Below, in pieces: positions 1 through 7,348 of a stretch of 63,211 nucleotides of DNA. The notes beneath the pieces are model-generated. The model did no database searches. It was not told where the DNA came from and saw nothing but the letters and a program-made list of their open reading frames with translations. Numbering within the stretch: position 1 is the first letter of the stretch; the number at the start of each line of letters is the position of its first letter. A program made the position numbers and the translations under genes. Source of the DNA: a virus; IMG/VR virus record IMGVR_UViG_3300047554_000382, positions 1-63,211 of that record; one strand, given 5' to 3'.

Positions 1-1
1 T

Positions 2-919
2 AAGTCTAGCCAAGTTGAGCAACTGGGCCGTTTATTTTGTAACGGAGCCATTCATCCCGGCGATCACTTTATCTTTACTGATGCTTGGCACCCTGGTATC
101 ATAAACTTAAAGTACATGAGTGAACTGCTGGACATCCCGGTAGTCACGCATGGATTATGGCATGCCGGTAGTTATGATCCACAAGACTTTTTAGGACGTC
201 TAATCGGACCTGCTCGCTGGGTTCGTCATGCAGAGAAAAGTTTCTTTCATTGCTTCGATCATAACTACTTTGCTACAGAATTTCACGTTAAGTTATTCTT
301 CGATGAACTTCTACACGACAGTGTTCCGTTCGACAATCCTTGGTACGAAGAAGAATGGCGAGATCGTTACACAGACAACAATGGTAAAATTGTTCGAAGT
401 GGATGGCCCATGGAGTATATGGAAGATACTCTAACTCCTTACAAGGGAATGACAAAAAGAAATCTTATTTTGTTTCCTCACCGGATCGCTCCTGAAAAGC
501 AGGTGGAAATCTTTAGAGATTTAAAGCACCATCTTCCACAATATGAATTTGCAGTTTGTCAAGACCAACAACTGACAAAGAATGAATATCATAATATGTT
601 AGGTGAAGCTAAACTAGTGTTTAGTGCTAACCTACAAGAAACACTCGGTATTAGTTGGTATGAGGGTGCTATCGTAGATGCTATCCCTATGGTACCAGAT
701 CGTTTAAGTTATTCGGAGATGGCATTTGATACATTTAAGTATCCCAGTGCCTGGACTGAAAGCTACGAAGCATATATCGCACACAGACCAGAAATATGTC
801 ATAAGATTATCCAGTACATGGAAAACTACGAAAAGTTTTTACCTCAATTAAAAAAACAAAAGGAGGCATTAAGTGACGAATTCTTCTCAGCCAAAGAACT
901 TATCAGAAGAATTAGCTAG
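2..919 (+). CDS. Glycosyltransferase-like protein, 5'-truncated by window edge
   Basis: The frame is open from the first bases of the window, so the true start lies upstream and 305 codons plus stop are visible. The C-terminal half looks like the nucleotide-sugar-binding domain of a GT-B fold glycosyltransferase: a basic, hydrophobic segment with HRIAPEKQ at about position 485-510, then an E-rich loop NLQETLGISWYEGA (around 630-670), which resembles the E-x7-E type sugar-nucleotide site. It probably transfers a sugar to DNA, a virion protein or a surface glycan; the acceptor cannot be read from sequence. The end overlaps the next gene by 47 bases, so the two are likely co-transcribed. Family assignment is by motif and overall pattern only. 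Confidence 0.55.
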   Translation, partial: KSSQVEQLGRLFCNGAIHPGDHFIFTDAWHPGIINLKYMSELLDIPVVTHGLWHAGSYDPQDFLGRLIGPARWVRHAEKSFFHCFDHNYFATEFHVKLFFDELLHDSVPFDNPWYEEEWRDRYTDNNGKIVRSGWPMEYMEDTLTPYKGMTKRNLILFPHRIAPEKQVEIFRDLKHHLPQYEFAVCQDQQLTKNEYHNMLGEAKLVFSANLQETLGISWYEGAIVDAIPMVPDRLSYSEMAFDTFKYPSAWTESYEAYIAHRPEICHKIIQYMENYEKFLPQLKKQKEALSDEFFSAKELIRRIS

Positions 920-1265
920 TATAATCTCCGACGAGATTACGATTACTCTAGATAGTAATATGTCTTCTGGACAGTTTTCCTGTAGTGACACAATAACACT
1001 TGGGCCCTTTACGGCCGCTGGTGCTCAACCTACATACACATTTGCAAGTGGTGCATCATCTATGGTTGGGGTCAATTCAGTGTCTATAGATAATTCTTCG
1101 TTCATTTTTAACCTACCGGAAGAATGGGTTGATGCATTTCCTGATTGGGATCGAGTTCAAGATATGTGTAAACAGTATCCTGGGTTAGATGTTGCTCTTA
1201 GAAATTTTCAAACTGTTTATAACCTTGTGAAAGACGATTATGATAATCCAGTACCTAAAAGATAA
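873..1265 (+). CDS. Hypothetical phage protein (130 aa)
   Basis: Not recognised. The start is GTG at 873, chosen because a full AGGAGG ribosome-binding site lies at 861-866 with 6 bases of spacing. The first half is rich in Ser, Thr and Ala (for example SDTITLGPFTAAGAQP), like small virion-associated proteins. The second half contains a WVDAFPDWDRVQDMC segment and a charged C-terminus. It begins inside the preceding glycosyltransferase gene and its end overlaps the next start by 26 bases. No transmembrane segment or catalytic motif is visible. Confidence 0.6.
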   Translation: MTNSSQPKNLSEELASIISDEITITLDSNMSSGQFSCSDTITLGPFTAAGAQPTYTFASGASSMVGVNSVSIDNSSFIFNLPEEWVDAFPDWDRVQDMCKQYPGLDVALRNFQTVYNLVKDDYDNPVPKR

Positions 1266-1719
1266 ATTTTTCTCGTTTTTAGAACGCCATGACCGTAAAC
1301 GTGTTATTATGGATAGAGTAGACCATGAACCTTATTTGGAAAGGTATTATATTTTTCTTAAAGAGCGCAAGCACTTCCCCTTCAATGTATTCATACATAA
1401 ATTTCTTAAATCAGACCCCGATGATGTGCATGATCATCCATGGCCTTACGCTACCCTAATCCTTAAAGGCGGATACTATGAATGGATTCCTCAGTTTAAT
1501 GAACAAGGCCAAAAAATTGGTGAGATTGCAAAGTGGCGAGCTCCAGGTCATTTTCGTTTTTGTAGTGCTACTAGTTATCACCGGATTGAATTAGATCCCA
1601 GTGTTGAATGCTGGACATTGTTTATGCCAGGACCGCAACGTAGAGAATGGGGGTTTCTTGTAAAGAATAAATGGATTCACAATGAGCAATACCTTCACCA
1701 ACGCAAATCTAGTATCTAA
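1240..1719 (+). CDS. Cupin-like protein
   Basis: A 159-residue protein with a cupin-type metal-binding signature: DDVHDHPWPYATLILKGGY around residues 60-79, where H-x-H plus the following Gly-rich strand corresponds to cupin motif 1. Small single-domain cupins bind a metal and act as isomerases, epimerases or dioxygenases, often on sugar nucleotides; no specific substrate can be inferred. The ATG at 1240 lies inside the preceding gene and has no strong ribosome-binding site, so the in-frame ATG at 1309 is an alternative start. The 3' end overlaps the following gene by 38 bases. A glycosyltransferase just upstream makes a sugar-related role plausible, but that is inference. Confidence 0.55.
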   Translation: MIIQYLKDKFFSFLERHDRKRVIMDRVDHEPYLERYYIFLKERKHFPFNVFIHKFLKSDPDDVHDHPWPYATLILKGGYYEWIPQFNEQGQKIGEIAKWRAPGHFRFCSATSYHRIELDPSVECWTLFMPGPQRREWGFLVKNKWIHNEQYLHQRKSSI

Positions 1720-1996
1720 CGGAATCACTGCTAGTTGGGCTAACACTAGTATTACTGCTAACCCAGTATTAACTATACCTGCAGATGGGGCTTCTTTAGA
1801 AGTCAAAGGCAAAATGATATTGAACGGTGTAGATTTAGACGAAAGGTTAAAAAATATCGAGCAGGTCTTGATGATTCCTGAAAGAGATGTTATACTAGAA
1901 TCTAAGTATCCAAAACTTAAAAAAATGTATGACGAATACATCAAAGAATTATCCAAGGCAAGAATGTGGGAATCATTAAAAGGGGAAAATGCATGA
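1682..1996 (+). CDS. Conserved T4-like phage protein (104 aa)
   Basis: A small acidic protein with a Ser/Thr/Ala-rich N-terminal half (residues 1-35), then the segment KMILNGVDLDERLKNIEQVL and a helical, charged tail. The pattern (a membrane-free Thr-rich start, a strand around LNGVDLDERL, then a helix ending with YPKLKKMYDEYIKEL) resembles small proteins I associate with marine T4-like phages. Function unknown. It starts within the cupin-like gene and ends 3 bases past the start of the next gene, so translational coupling is likely. Confidence 0.6.
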   Translation: MSNTFTNANLVSNGITASWANTSITANPVLTIPADGASLEVKGKMILNGVDLDERLKNIEQVLMIPERDVILESKYPKLKKMYDEYIKELSKARMWESLKGENA

Positions 1997-2196
1997 AAGA
2001 ATTTATTATCAAAGACACACCTGGATTTCAACTGAAAATTAAAAAATGGGAATGTCTGGCTCCTCAAGGTCTTTATGCTGTGAACTTTATTCAAGCCACT
2101 AAAGACCAAGACGGAAATATAGACAACGAATCAACATATGAGTTTTTCTTAGACTATAAAGATCTAACTCAAATCGCTGGGGCTTTAATTGAATGA
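1993..2196 (+). CDS. Hypothetical protein (67 aa)
   Basis: Not recognised. The longest frame starts at 1966, but the ATG at 1993 is preferred: it overlaps the previous stop in the usual ATGA fashion for this operon and has an AGGGGA ribosome-binding site at 1981-1986. The product is a compact mixed-charge protein with alternating hydrophobic residues (FIIKDTPGFQLKIKKWECL) suggesting a beta-rich fold. Its stop overlaps the start of the phosphoribosyltransferase gene by 4 bases. Confidence 0.55.
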   Translation: MKEFIIKDTPGFQLKIKKWECLAPQGLYAVNFIQATKDQDGNIDNESTYEFFLDYKDLTQIAGALIE

Positions 2197-2741
2197 AGAA
2201 AGTTTATTACAGCTGGAGTCAAGTCGAAGGAGCATGTCTAGACATTGCTCGCCAAATGTCAGCACACGATTGGAAGCCTGACTATATTGTAGGTATTACC
2301 CGCGGTGGACTGATTCCAGCTAACTTGCTAAGTCAATTCACTGGTATTAAGATGCACACGCTTAATGTCAGTCTTCGTGATGGCGACGGTGGTGAAAGCA
2401 ACTTATGGATGGCTGAAGATGCAATCGGTGTAGTTCCCACAGAACATAGTGCAGAGTTCGGCGGTCAAAAGCATATTGAGAAACTTAAAAAGAAAATCCT
2501 TATTGTTGACGACATAAACGATACAGGTGCTACTATTAACTGGATTAAGAAAGACTGGCCGAGTGGTTGCTTTCCTAGTTCCGACGAATGGAATCAAGTA
2601 TGGGGAGATAATGTTCGCTTTGCTACATTAACCCATAATCTCGGAAGTGAATTTAAAGATCCTGACTATCATGTATGGACTGTGGATAAACGCGAAGATG
2701 ATTGCTGGCTAGTTTATCCCTGGGAGGATTTTTGGCTATGA
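2193..2741 (+). CDS. Phosphoribosyltransferase family protein
   Basis: A 182-residue type I phosphoribosyltransferase. The PRPP-binding signature ILIVDDINDTGATI lies at about residues 102-115, with the two adjacent acidic residues and the Thr-Gly-Ala-Thr loop of the family. An upstream loop, GITRGGLIPANLLS at about 34-47, matches the pyrophosphate-binding region. Such enzymes join a purine base (xanthine, hypoxanthine or guanine) to PRPP, or release a base. In a phage this fits purine salvage during replication or supply of a modified purine, since folE and queE lie downstream. Substrate is not determinable. Start and stop both overlap neighbours by 4 bases. Confidence 0.85.
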   Translation: MKKVYYSWSQVEGACLDIARQMSAHDWKPDYIVGITRGGLIPANLLSQFTGIKMHTLNVSLRDGDGGESNLWMAEDAIGVVPTEHSAEFGGQKHIEKLKKKILIVDDINDTGATINWIKKDWPSGCFPSSDEWNQVWGDNVRFATLTHNLGSEFKDPDYHVWTVDKREDDCWLVYPWEDFWL

Positions 2742-3139
2742 TTCCGTTACGTGACGATCTAATGGTTCAACAACAAATTAAAAATAGTTGGGAGCATATG
2801 GTCGGTGTAATCATGCTAAATCAAACTGGACGTAAGCCTGTAAAAACAGTTTTACCGAAGTTTCTTGAACGTTGGCCAACTCCAGAAGCTGTTCTAAGGA
2901 GTCGCCTAATTGACATAGAAGAAATCATCAAACCGTTGGGCATGTATAAAATCAGAGCAAGACGTTTATACAAGATGAGTCTAGACTATCTCAAATGGGA
3001 TGGGGTCGATGCCACAGACTTGTACGGTATTGGTAAGTACGGATCGGATAGTTATGAAATTTTCTTTAAGCAAAATTATTCTGTACAGCCTACAGATAAA
3101 GAATTAAAGAGATATTTGGAGGAAGAAATTGATTACTGA
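2738..3139 (+). CDS. MBD4/endonuclease III-like DNA glycosylase (HhH-GPD)
   Basis: A 133-residue protein resembling the glycosylase domain of MBD4, a base-excision enzyme removing thymine or uracil from G mismatches. Landmarks in order: IMLNQTGRKPV near the N-terminus; FLERWPTPEAV; IIKPLGMYKIRARRLYKMS; the helix-hairpin-helix LYGIGKYGSDSYEIF; then PTDKELKRYL, whose Asp aligns with the catalytic Asp of MBD4. No Lys in the endonuclease III hairpin position is seen, suggesting a monofunctional glycosylase. No 4Fe-4S cysteine cluster is present. The ATG at 2738 is chosen over an upstream start because it overlaps the previous stop (ATGA) and has GGGAGG at 2722-2727. Confidence 0.75.
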   Translation: MIPLRDDLMVQQQIKNSWEHMVGVIMLNQTGRKPVKTVLPKFLERWPTPEAVLRSRLIDIEEIIKPLGMYKIRARRLYKMSLDYLKWDGVDATDLYGIGKYGSDSYEIFFKQNYSVQPTDKELKRYLEEEIDY

Positions 3140-3509
3140 CTTAGAAAGGGCATTAGATGAAAAACGAGCACCATGGACAGAAATTGAATATCGAACCAAA
3201 GACTTCTGGGTCTTCAGAGACGCTTATCCAGTTTCGGAAGGACATTTGTTGTTTGTGCCAACCGAGGAACGCTTTGAAAACATCATGGAGTGCTACAAAT
3301 CTGCATACAAATTCGGATACGAAGGAGTCGTATCGGAAAAGTGGCATGCTTTTAACATCGGGCAAAACTGTGGCGAGGCTGCTGGCCAAACTATAATGTA
3401 TCCGCATATTCATATGATTCCTCGAAGAAGAGGAGATATGGATGATCCTAGAGGCGGTGTAAGGCACGTTATACCAGAAAAAGGCAATTACAGGAAAAAT
3501 AATGTATAA
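3129..3509 (+). CDS. HIT-family nucleotide hydrolase/transferase
   Basis: A 126-residue histidine-triad protein. The signature is YPHIHMIPRRRGD at residues 91-103: the usual H-x-H-x-H is here Y-P-H-I-H, so the nucleophile-equivalent His93 and His95 are kept while the first triad His is Tyr. The N-terminal half carries the typical FRDAYPVSEGHLLFVP strand of HIT proteins. Family members hydrolyse nucleoside phosphoramidates or dinucleoside polyphosphates. The start is TTG at 3129 with GGAGG at 3118-3122; it overlaps the preceding glycosylase gene by 11 bases, and its end overlaps the next gene by 8. Confidence 0.85.
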   Translation: MITDLERALDEKRAPWTEIEYRTKDFWVFRDAYPVSEGHLLFVPTEERFENIMECYKSAYKFGYEGVVSEKWHAFNIGQNCGEAAGQTIMYPHIHMIPRRRGDMDDPRGGVRHVIPEKGNYRKNNV

Positions 3510-3861
3510 TTTAATTTTTTTCTTACTGCTGTCATTGTTTATTAAACATTGGTATATCGACTTTGTTAATCAAAATGATGCTGAAGTACAATCAAAAGGC
3601 ATATATCTACACCCAACAGGATTAGGCCATAGTTTAAAGCACGGTGGTGCTACGTCTCTAATATTTTTTATATTTGGATTTAGTTTTATCTACAGCTTAG
3701 TTATAGGTATTTTAGATTTTTTAATTCATTATCATGTAGACTGGACGAAAATGAATTATGGCAACAGAGATATTAGAACTCCACAATTTTGGAATCACTT
3801 AGGTCTCGATCAGCTTGCTCACTATATAACATATTTGTGGATTGTTTGGATTTCTCTATGA
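3502..3861 (+). CDS. DUF3307-like membrane protein
   Basis: A 119-residue integral membrane protein. A hydrophobic helix spans about residues 3-17, two close helices lie at about 52-77 (a Phe/Ile-rich stretch), and a C-terminal helix follows at about 102-118. Histidines at segment borders (GLGHSLKHGG, LIHYHVDW, QLAHYITYLW) match the pattern of DUF3307 membrane proteins, whose function is unknown. It sits between a HIT protein and a nucleotide-sugar dehydrogenase, with ATGA coupling to the latter. Confidence 0.7.
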   Translation: MYNLIFFLLLSLFIKHWYIDFVNQNDAEVQSKGIYLHPTGLGHSLKHGGATSLIFFIFGFSFIYSLVIGILDFLIHYHVDWTKMNYGNRDIRTPQFWNHLGLDQLAHYITYLWIVWISL

Positions 3862-4658
3862 ATTTTTTTAGTCATGTTAGAATTGGCATTATTGGTTTAG
3901 GTTTTGTTGGTAATGCTATTCGAGACAATATCAGCTCATATGCAGACTTAGTCTGCATAGACACAGATTCAACTAAAGGGTATACTGGTACATACGATGA
4001 CCTAAAAGACTGTGATGGTGTTTTTATCTGCGTACCAAGTCCCTCAGACGATCAAGGCAACTGTGATACTTCAATATTAGAATCTGTTCTTAGGAAGCTA
4101 GAAGATTTTAAAGGTGTTATAATTTCAAAGGTAACTGCACCGCCCGATGCATATTCTAAATTATCTAAAGAATATGATAATCTAGTATATTCGCCAGAAT
4201 TCTTGACTGCTAGAAATGCGAGTCGAGACTATGCTCAACAAACATGGGTCATAATCGGTGGTGGAACTAAAGCATATCAACATGAAGCGGCTAGACTAAT
4301 TAAAGAAACTAAGAGCAACTTAGAAACAGTAACCTACTGTAGTATAGAAGAAGCCAGCCTTGTAAAATATCTAATAAATTCGTATTTGGCTACCAAAGTA
4401 GTCTTTATGAATGAACTAGCAGAACTAGCTCAACGAACGAACTGTGATTGGAAAATGATACAACAATGCATGTCATTGGATAATCGAATCGGACCTACGC
4501 ATACGGATGTTCCAGGACACGACGGTTTCAAAGGTTTTGGAGGGCATTGTTTTCCAAAGGATACATCTGCGTTGATACAGTTTGCAGAAAATAATGATGT
4601 TAGCTTAAACATCTTAAAAGAAGCTGTGAGAAAAAATCTACTGTTACGGTTGACCTAA
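3858..4658 (+). CDS. UDP-glucose/GDP-mannose dehydrogenase family protein (short form)
   Basis: A 266-residue NAD-dependent nucleotide-sugar dehydrogenase. The Rossmann signature VRIGIIGLGFVGNAI lies at the N-terminus, SPEFL in the middle, and the active-site motif GFGGHCFPKD near residues 228-237 with catalytic Cys231. These enzymes oxidise UDP-glucose, or a related sugar nucleotide, to the uronic acid in two steps. Usual family members are about 400 residues and end with a UDP-binding C-terminal domain; that domain is absent here, so substrate binding must differ or the enzyme acts on a different sugar. The ATG at 3858 is chosen for its ATGA overlap with the preceding stop. Confidence 0.85.
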   Translation: MNFFSHVRIGIIGLGFVGNAIRDNISSYADLVCIDTDSTKGYTGTYDDLKDCDGVFICVPSPSDDQGNCDTSILESVLRKLEDFKGVIISKVTAPPDAYSKLSKEYDNLVYSPEFLTARNASRDYAQQTWVIIGGGTKAYQHEAARLIKETKSNLETVTYCSIEEASLVKYLINSYLATKVVFMNELAELAQRTNCDWKMIQQCMSLDNRIGPTHTDVPGHDGFKGFGGHCFPKDTSALIQFAENNDVSLNILKEAVRKNLLLRLT

Positions 4659-4678
4659 CCTAAATAAACCTATATAAT
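4650..4678 (+). promoter_or_regulatory. Early promoter for folE with nested late-type element
   Basis: A -35 hexamer TTGACC at 4650-4655 and a perfect -10 TATAAT at 4673-4678 are separated by exactly 17 bases. The spacer contains CTAAATAAAC (4660-4669), the same ten bases found as a late-type element on the other strand at 53967-53958. The site lies at the stop codon of the dehydrogenase gene, 43 bases before the folE start. Confidence 0.75.
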
Positions 4679-4720
4679 AACTAATAGACATCCACGTCTA
4701 AAACTCGGAGAATGAAATAT

Positions 4721-5467
4721 ATGTCAAATAAAAAAGAAACAGGCCTGGACGCAATGGCAGGCGATGGCGGATATCAAGAAGCGTATCTAGCAGACGTAAT
4801 CCGTTTCAAAATGAAACGTGATAACAAGCGTTTCTGGGCTGGTGATAATATCAGTGATTATGTCACTGAAGAAATGAAACACAAACTAATCGACGAAGCA
4901 ACAGAAGCATTTGAACTAGTGCTTGATCGTTTGCTGATTGATCGCGAAAACGATCCCAACTCGCACGGTACAGCGAAGCGTCTTGCTAAAATGTACTTCA
5001 ATGAAATAATGGCAGGAAGATATGACCCAGCACCAGACGCAACCGCATTTCCAAACGATTCGGAGGACCGCTACGAAGGTATGTTGGTTGTTCGCAGTGA
5101 GCTTCGCAGTATGTGTAGCCATCATCACCAACCCGTTAGTGGCGTTGCTTATATTGGCATTATTGCGGCTGAGAAACTTATCGGTCTTTCAAAGTACACA
5201 AGAATCGCACAGTGGTGTGCAAGACGTGGTACTCTCCAGGAGGAGCTTGCTAATGATATCGCCCGCGAAATACAAAAAGCCACAGGAGCCAAAGATGTAG
5301 GTGTTTACATCCAAGCCGTTCACGGATGTTGCGAAAACCGTGGCATCATGGCACATAGTAGTCTAACACAAACTACAGTCTTAAAAGGATCTTTCAAAGA
5401 CGATCCTGGCACAAAGAAGGAATTCTTTGACAATATCAAACTGCAACAGGATTTTGCACCTCGATGA
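4721..5467 (+). CDS. folE: GTP cyclohydrolase I
   Basis: FolE converts GTP to 7,8-dihydroneopterin triphosphate, the first step of both folate and 7-deazaguanine (queuosine-type) synthesis. Visible features: the family start of the zinc site at MCSHHHQPVSG with Cys132 and His135, the third ligand in HGCCENRGI (Cys203), and LIGLSKYTRIAQWCARR in between, which is the classic FolE helix. Length (248 aa) is close to bacterial FolE. The start at ATG 4721 is preferred over ATG 4712, because GGAG at 4707-4710 is only 1 base from 4712 but 10 from 4721. With queE downstream in the same operon, it most likely feeds 7-deazaguanine synthesis. Confidence 0.95.
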   Translation: MSNKKETGLDAMAGDGGYQEAYLADVIRFKMKRDNKRFWAGDNISDYVTEEMKHKLIDEATEAFELVLDRLLIDRENDPNSHGTAKRLAKMYFNEIMAGRYDPAPDATAFPNDSEDRYEGMLVVRSELRSMCSHHHQPVSGVAYIGIIAAEKLIGLSKYTRIAQWCARRGTLQEELANDIAREIQKATGAKDVGVYIQAVHGCCENRGIMAHSSLTQTTVLKGSFKDDPGTKKEFFDNIKLQQDFAPR

Positions 5468-6135
5468 CACACTGTCTTAAACCTATGACTGTTGACGAAA
5501 TCAATACTTTGTTAGGCAAAGATTTCGTCAAGACTTTCCAAAAAGAAATGGATCTAATTATTAATCCTTTACGAAAGTATATTGCCAAAGGATATCCACT
5601 TGCTTTAGGTAAAGAACAATGGGAATACGTTGTTGCTGAAAGTATTCCCAAAGCAGTATGGTGCGGGGCTGGTAAAAGCATTATCGATGTCAAAGTAGGT
5701 AATAAAGGAATTGACGTCAAGGGTGTTAGCAAACAAGACAAATCAAAGTCAACGACTGAAGCTAGTATGTATCAAACGTTTCAAGAAGAGACCAAGGCCT
5801 ACTTCAATACTAAAGATACTAAAAAGATCTGGGGTTTGTTTGTGGACGGTTGGCTTGAAAAAGTCCGTAGCGTAAAAGAATACTATTTAATTGGTATTGT
5901 TCGAGAAAAGGAAACTTTAAACTGTTCTCTTTGTTGTTTCAAAGTTGATAATACTAATTTACTCTATGAAGACTCTGCTTGTAATTTTACCAACAAGTCT
6001 ATGAAAGTTTCGGGCATCGGTGATCCTGACTTCTTAGAAACAAGAGTGTATAGTAGCAAGACTCGACTCGAAATTAAATTTAAAGATGCTGTTTGGAAAA
6101 ATCCTAAATACTGTCTTCAAATTTACAAATATTAA
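5464..6135 (+). CDS. Putative PD-(D/E)XK-like nuclease
   Basis: Not firmly recognised. The 223-residue protein has WEYVVAESIPKAVWCGAG followed by a DVKVGNKGIDVKG segment at about residues 76-88. This is arranged like the E...D-x(n)-(D/E)-x-K active site of restriction-endonuclease folds, with the Asp of GIDVKG and its Lys as the candidate core. The rest is beta-rich with several cysteines (LNCSLCCFK). It overlaps folE by 4 bases (ATGA), so it is coupled to a base-modification gene; a modification-associated nuclease is possible but unproven. Another metal-dependent or structural role cannot be excluded. Confidence 0.4.
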   Translation: MTHCLKPMTVDEINTLLGKDFVKTFQKEMDLIINPLRKYIAKGYPLALGKEQWEYVVAESIPKAVWCGAGKSIIDVKVGNKGIDVKGVSKQDKSKSTTEASMYQTFQEETKAYFNTKDTKKIWGLFVDGWLEKVRSVKEYYLIGIVREKETLNCSLCCFKVDNTNLLYEDSACNFTNKSMKVSGIGDPDFLETRVYSSKTRLEIKFKDAVWKNPKYCLQIYKY

Positions 6136-6143
6136 GGAATTAT

Positions 6144-6473
6144 ATGAATTGGTTTGATCGGTGGTTTTATAAGCAGGCTAAAAAGGCTTGGGAAAATAAA
6201 GACAGTTACGAAGAAGAACGCTACGTTAACAAAGCGAAATTGCAAGGGGGATTACAATTGGGAACAGCAATGGCAATTGAAAAGGGCCGAGCAGAAGGTG
6301 AGAATCGTATTACTTTTGAATTATCATCGGCGGTTGGTGGTAAAATCTTAAATGTAAGACACTACGATGAACGCAAAGACAGACACGAAAGCCAAACATA
6401 CGTTATTCCCAGCGGGGAAGACATTGGCGAACGTGTAGCAAAAATTATCAACTTGGAAATGTTTAAGCAATGA
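6144..6473 (+). CDS. Conserved phage protein (109 aa)
   Basis: Function unknown. It begins with an aromatic amphipathic segment (MNWFDRWFYKQAKKAW), then a charged helix, and ends with a beta-rich part containing the segment SQTYVIPSGEDIGERVAKII. AAGGAAT at 6133-6139 provides the ribosome-binding site, and the stop overlaps the queE start (ATGA). The pattern resembles small proteins I associate with T4-like phages of aquatic bacteria. No catalytic motif is visible. Confidence 0.6.
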   Translation: MNWFDRWFYKQAKKAWENKDSYEEERYVNKAKLQGGLQLGTAMAIEKGRAEGENRITFELSSAVGGKILNVRHYDERKDRHESQTYVIPSGEDIGERVAKIINLEMFKQ

Positions 6474-7348
6474 GTAAAATTAAAATCGCAGAATTATTTT
6501 ATAGTATCCAAGGTGAAGGACGTTACATGGGTGTACCGTCTGTTTTCTTACGTACATTCGGCTGTAACTTCAAGTGTGCTGGCTTCGGTATGGAGAGAGG
6601 TATACTGAGTGCAGAAGCAGAACAGTTGGCGTTGGTACACGAAGTTACACCATTTAAACGTTACGAAGAACTTCCACTTGTTAGCACAGGCTGTGATAGT
6701 TATGCATCATGGCATCCTAGTTTTAAGGATCTAAGTCCAATGCTAACTACTGACGCTATTGTAGATCGCACTATGGAAATCCTTCCCTTTAACGAATGGC
6801 GTGACGAACACTTAGTTATCACAGGTGGTGAGCCGTTGTTAGGTTGGCAACGTGCTTATCCAGATCTACTGTCGCATGAGAAAATGAAAGGTCTTAAAGA
6901 AATTACCTTTGAAACTAACGGCACTCAAGAACTTTCAAAAGAATTTAGACATTACCTATTAGACTGGACACTCAATCCTAGAGGTACTCCTGGCGGCAAG
7001 AGAGGCTACGAGGCTCTAACATTTAGTGTTAGTGCTAAACTTCCTTGTAGCGGTGAAAAATGGGAAGATGCTATTAAACCAGAAGTAGTTTGTAGCTATG
7101 AGGAAATTGGTCATACATATCTTAAATTTGTTGTTGCTACAGAACAAGACTTTGCTGATGCAGAATGTGCTATCGGTGCATATCGTAAGGCCGGTTTCAG
7201 AGGCCATGTATACCTTATGCCAGTAGGCGGCGTTGAAAGCGTTTACGCTCTTAACAATCGTCGTGTAGCAGAACTAGCAATGAAGAACGGTCTTCGTTAT
7301 AGTGATAGACTGCAAGTGCCATTATTTAAAAATGAGTGGGGAACTTAA
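6470..7348 (+). CDS. queE: 7-carboxy-7-deazaguanine synthase (radical SAM)
   Basis: QueE rearranges 6-carboxy-tetrahydropterin to 7-carboxy-7-deazaguanine, the core step of 7-deazaguanine synthesis. The start FYSIQGEGRYMGVPSVFLR and the GGEPLL strand are strongly diagnostic. The cluster-binding cysteines are unusual: Cys32 and Cys36 (CNFKC) are followed not by C-x2-C spacing but by an insertion, with the next candidate Cys75 in STGCDSYASW. This corresponds to an extended QueE subclass rather than a frameshift, since the frame is continuous. Length is 292 residues against about 220 in E. coli, explained by this insertion and a longer C-terminus. QueD and QueC are not in this window. Confidence 0.92.
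   Translation: MSKIKIAELFYSIQGEGRYMGVPSVFLRTFGCNFKCAGFGMERGILSAEAEQLALVHEVTPFKRYEELPLVSTGCDSYASWHPSFKDLSPMLTTDAIVDRTMEILPFNEWRDEHLVITGGEPLLGWQRAYPDLLSHEKMKGLKEITFETNGTQELSKEFRHYLLDWTLNPRGTPGGKRGYEALTFSVSAKLPCSGEKWEDAIKPEVVCSYEEIGHTYLKFVVATEQDFADAECAIGAYRKAGFRGHVYLMPVGGVESVYALNNRRVAELAMKNGLRYSDRLQVPLFKNEWGT

Noticed and set aside
1591-2109. Long minus-strand frame opposite the cupin-like and following genes
   Set aside because: Overlaps well-supported plus-strand genes with ribosome-binding sites and coupled starts; no domain recognised.
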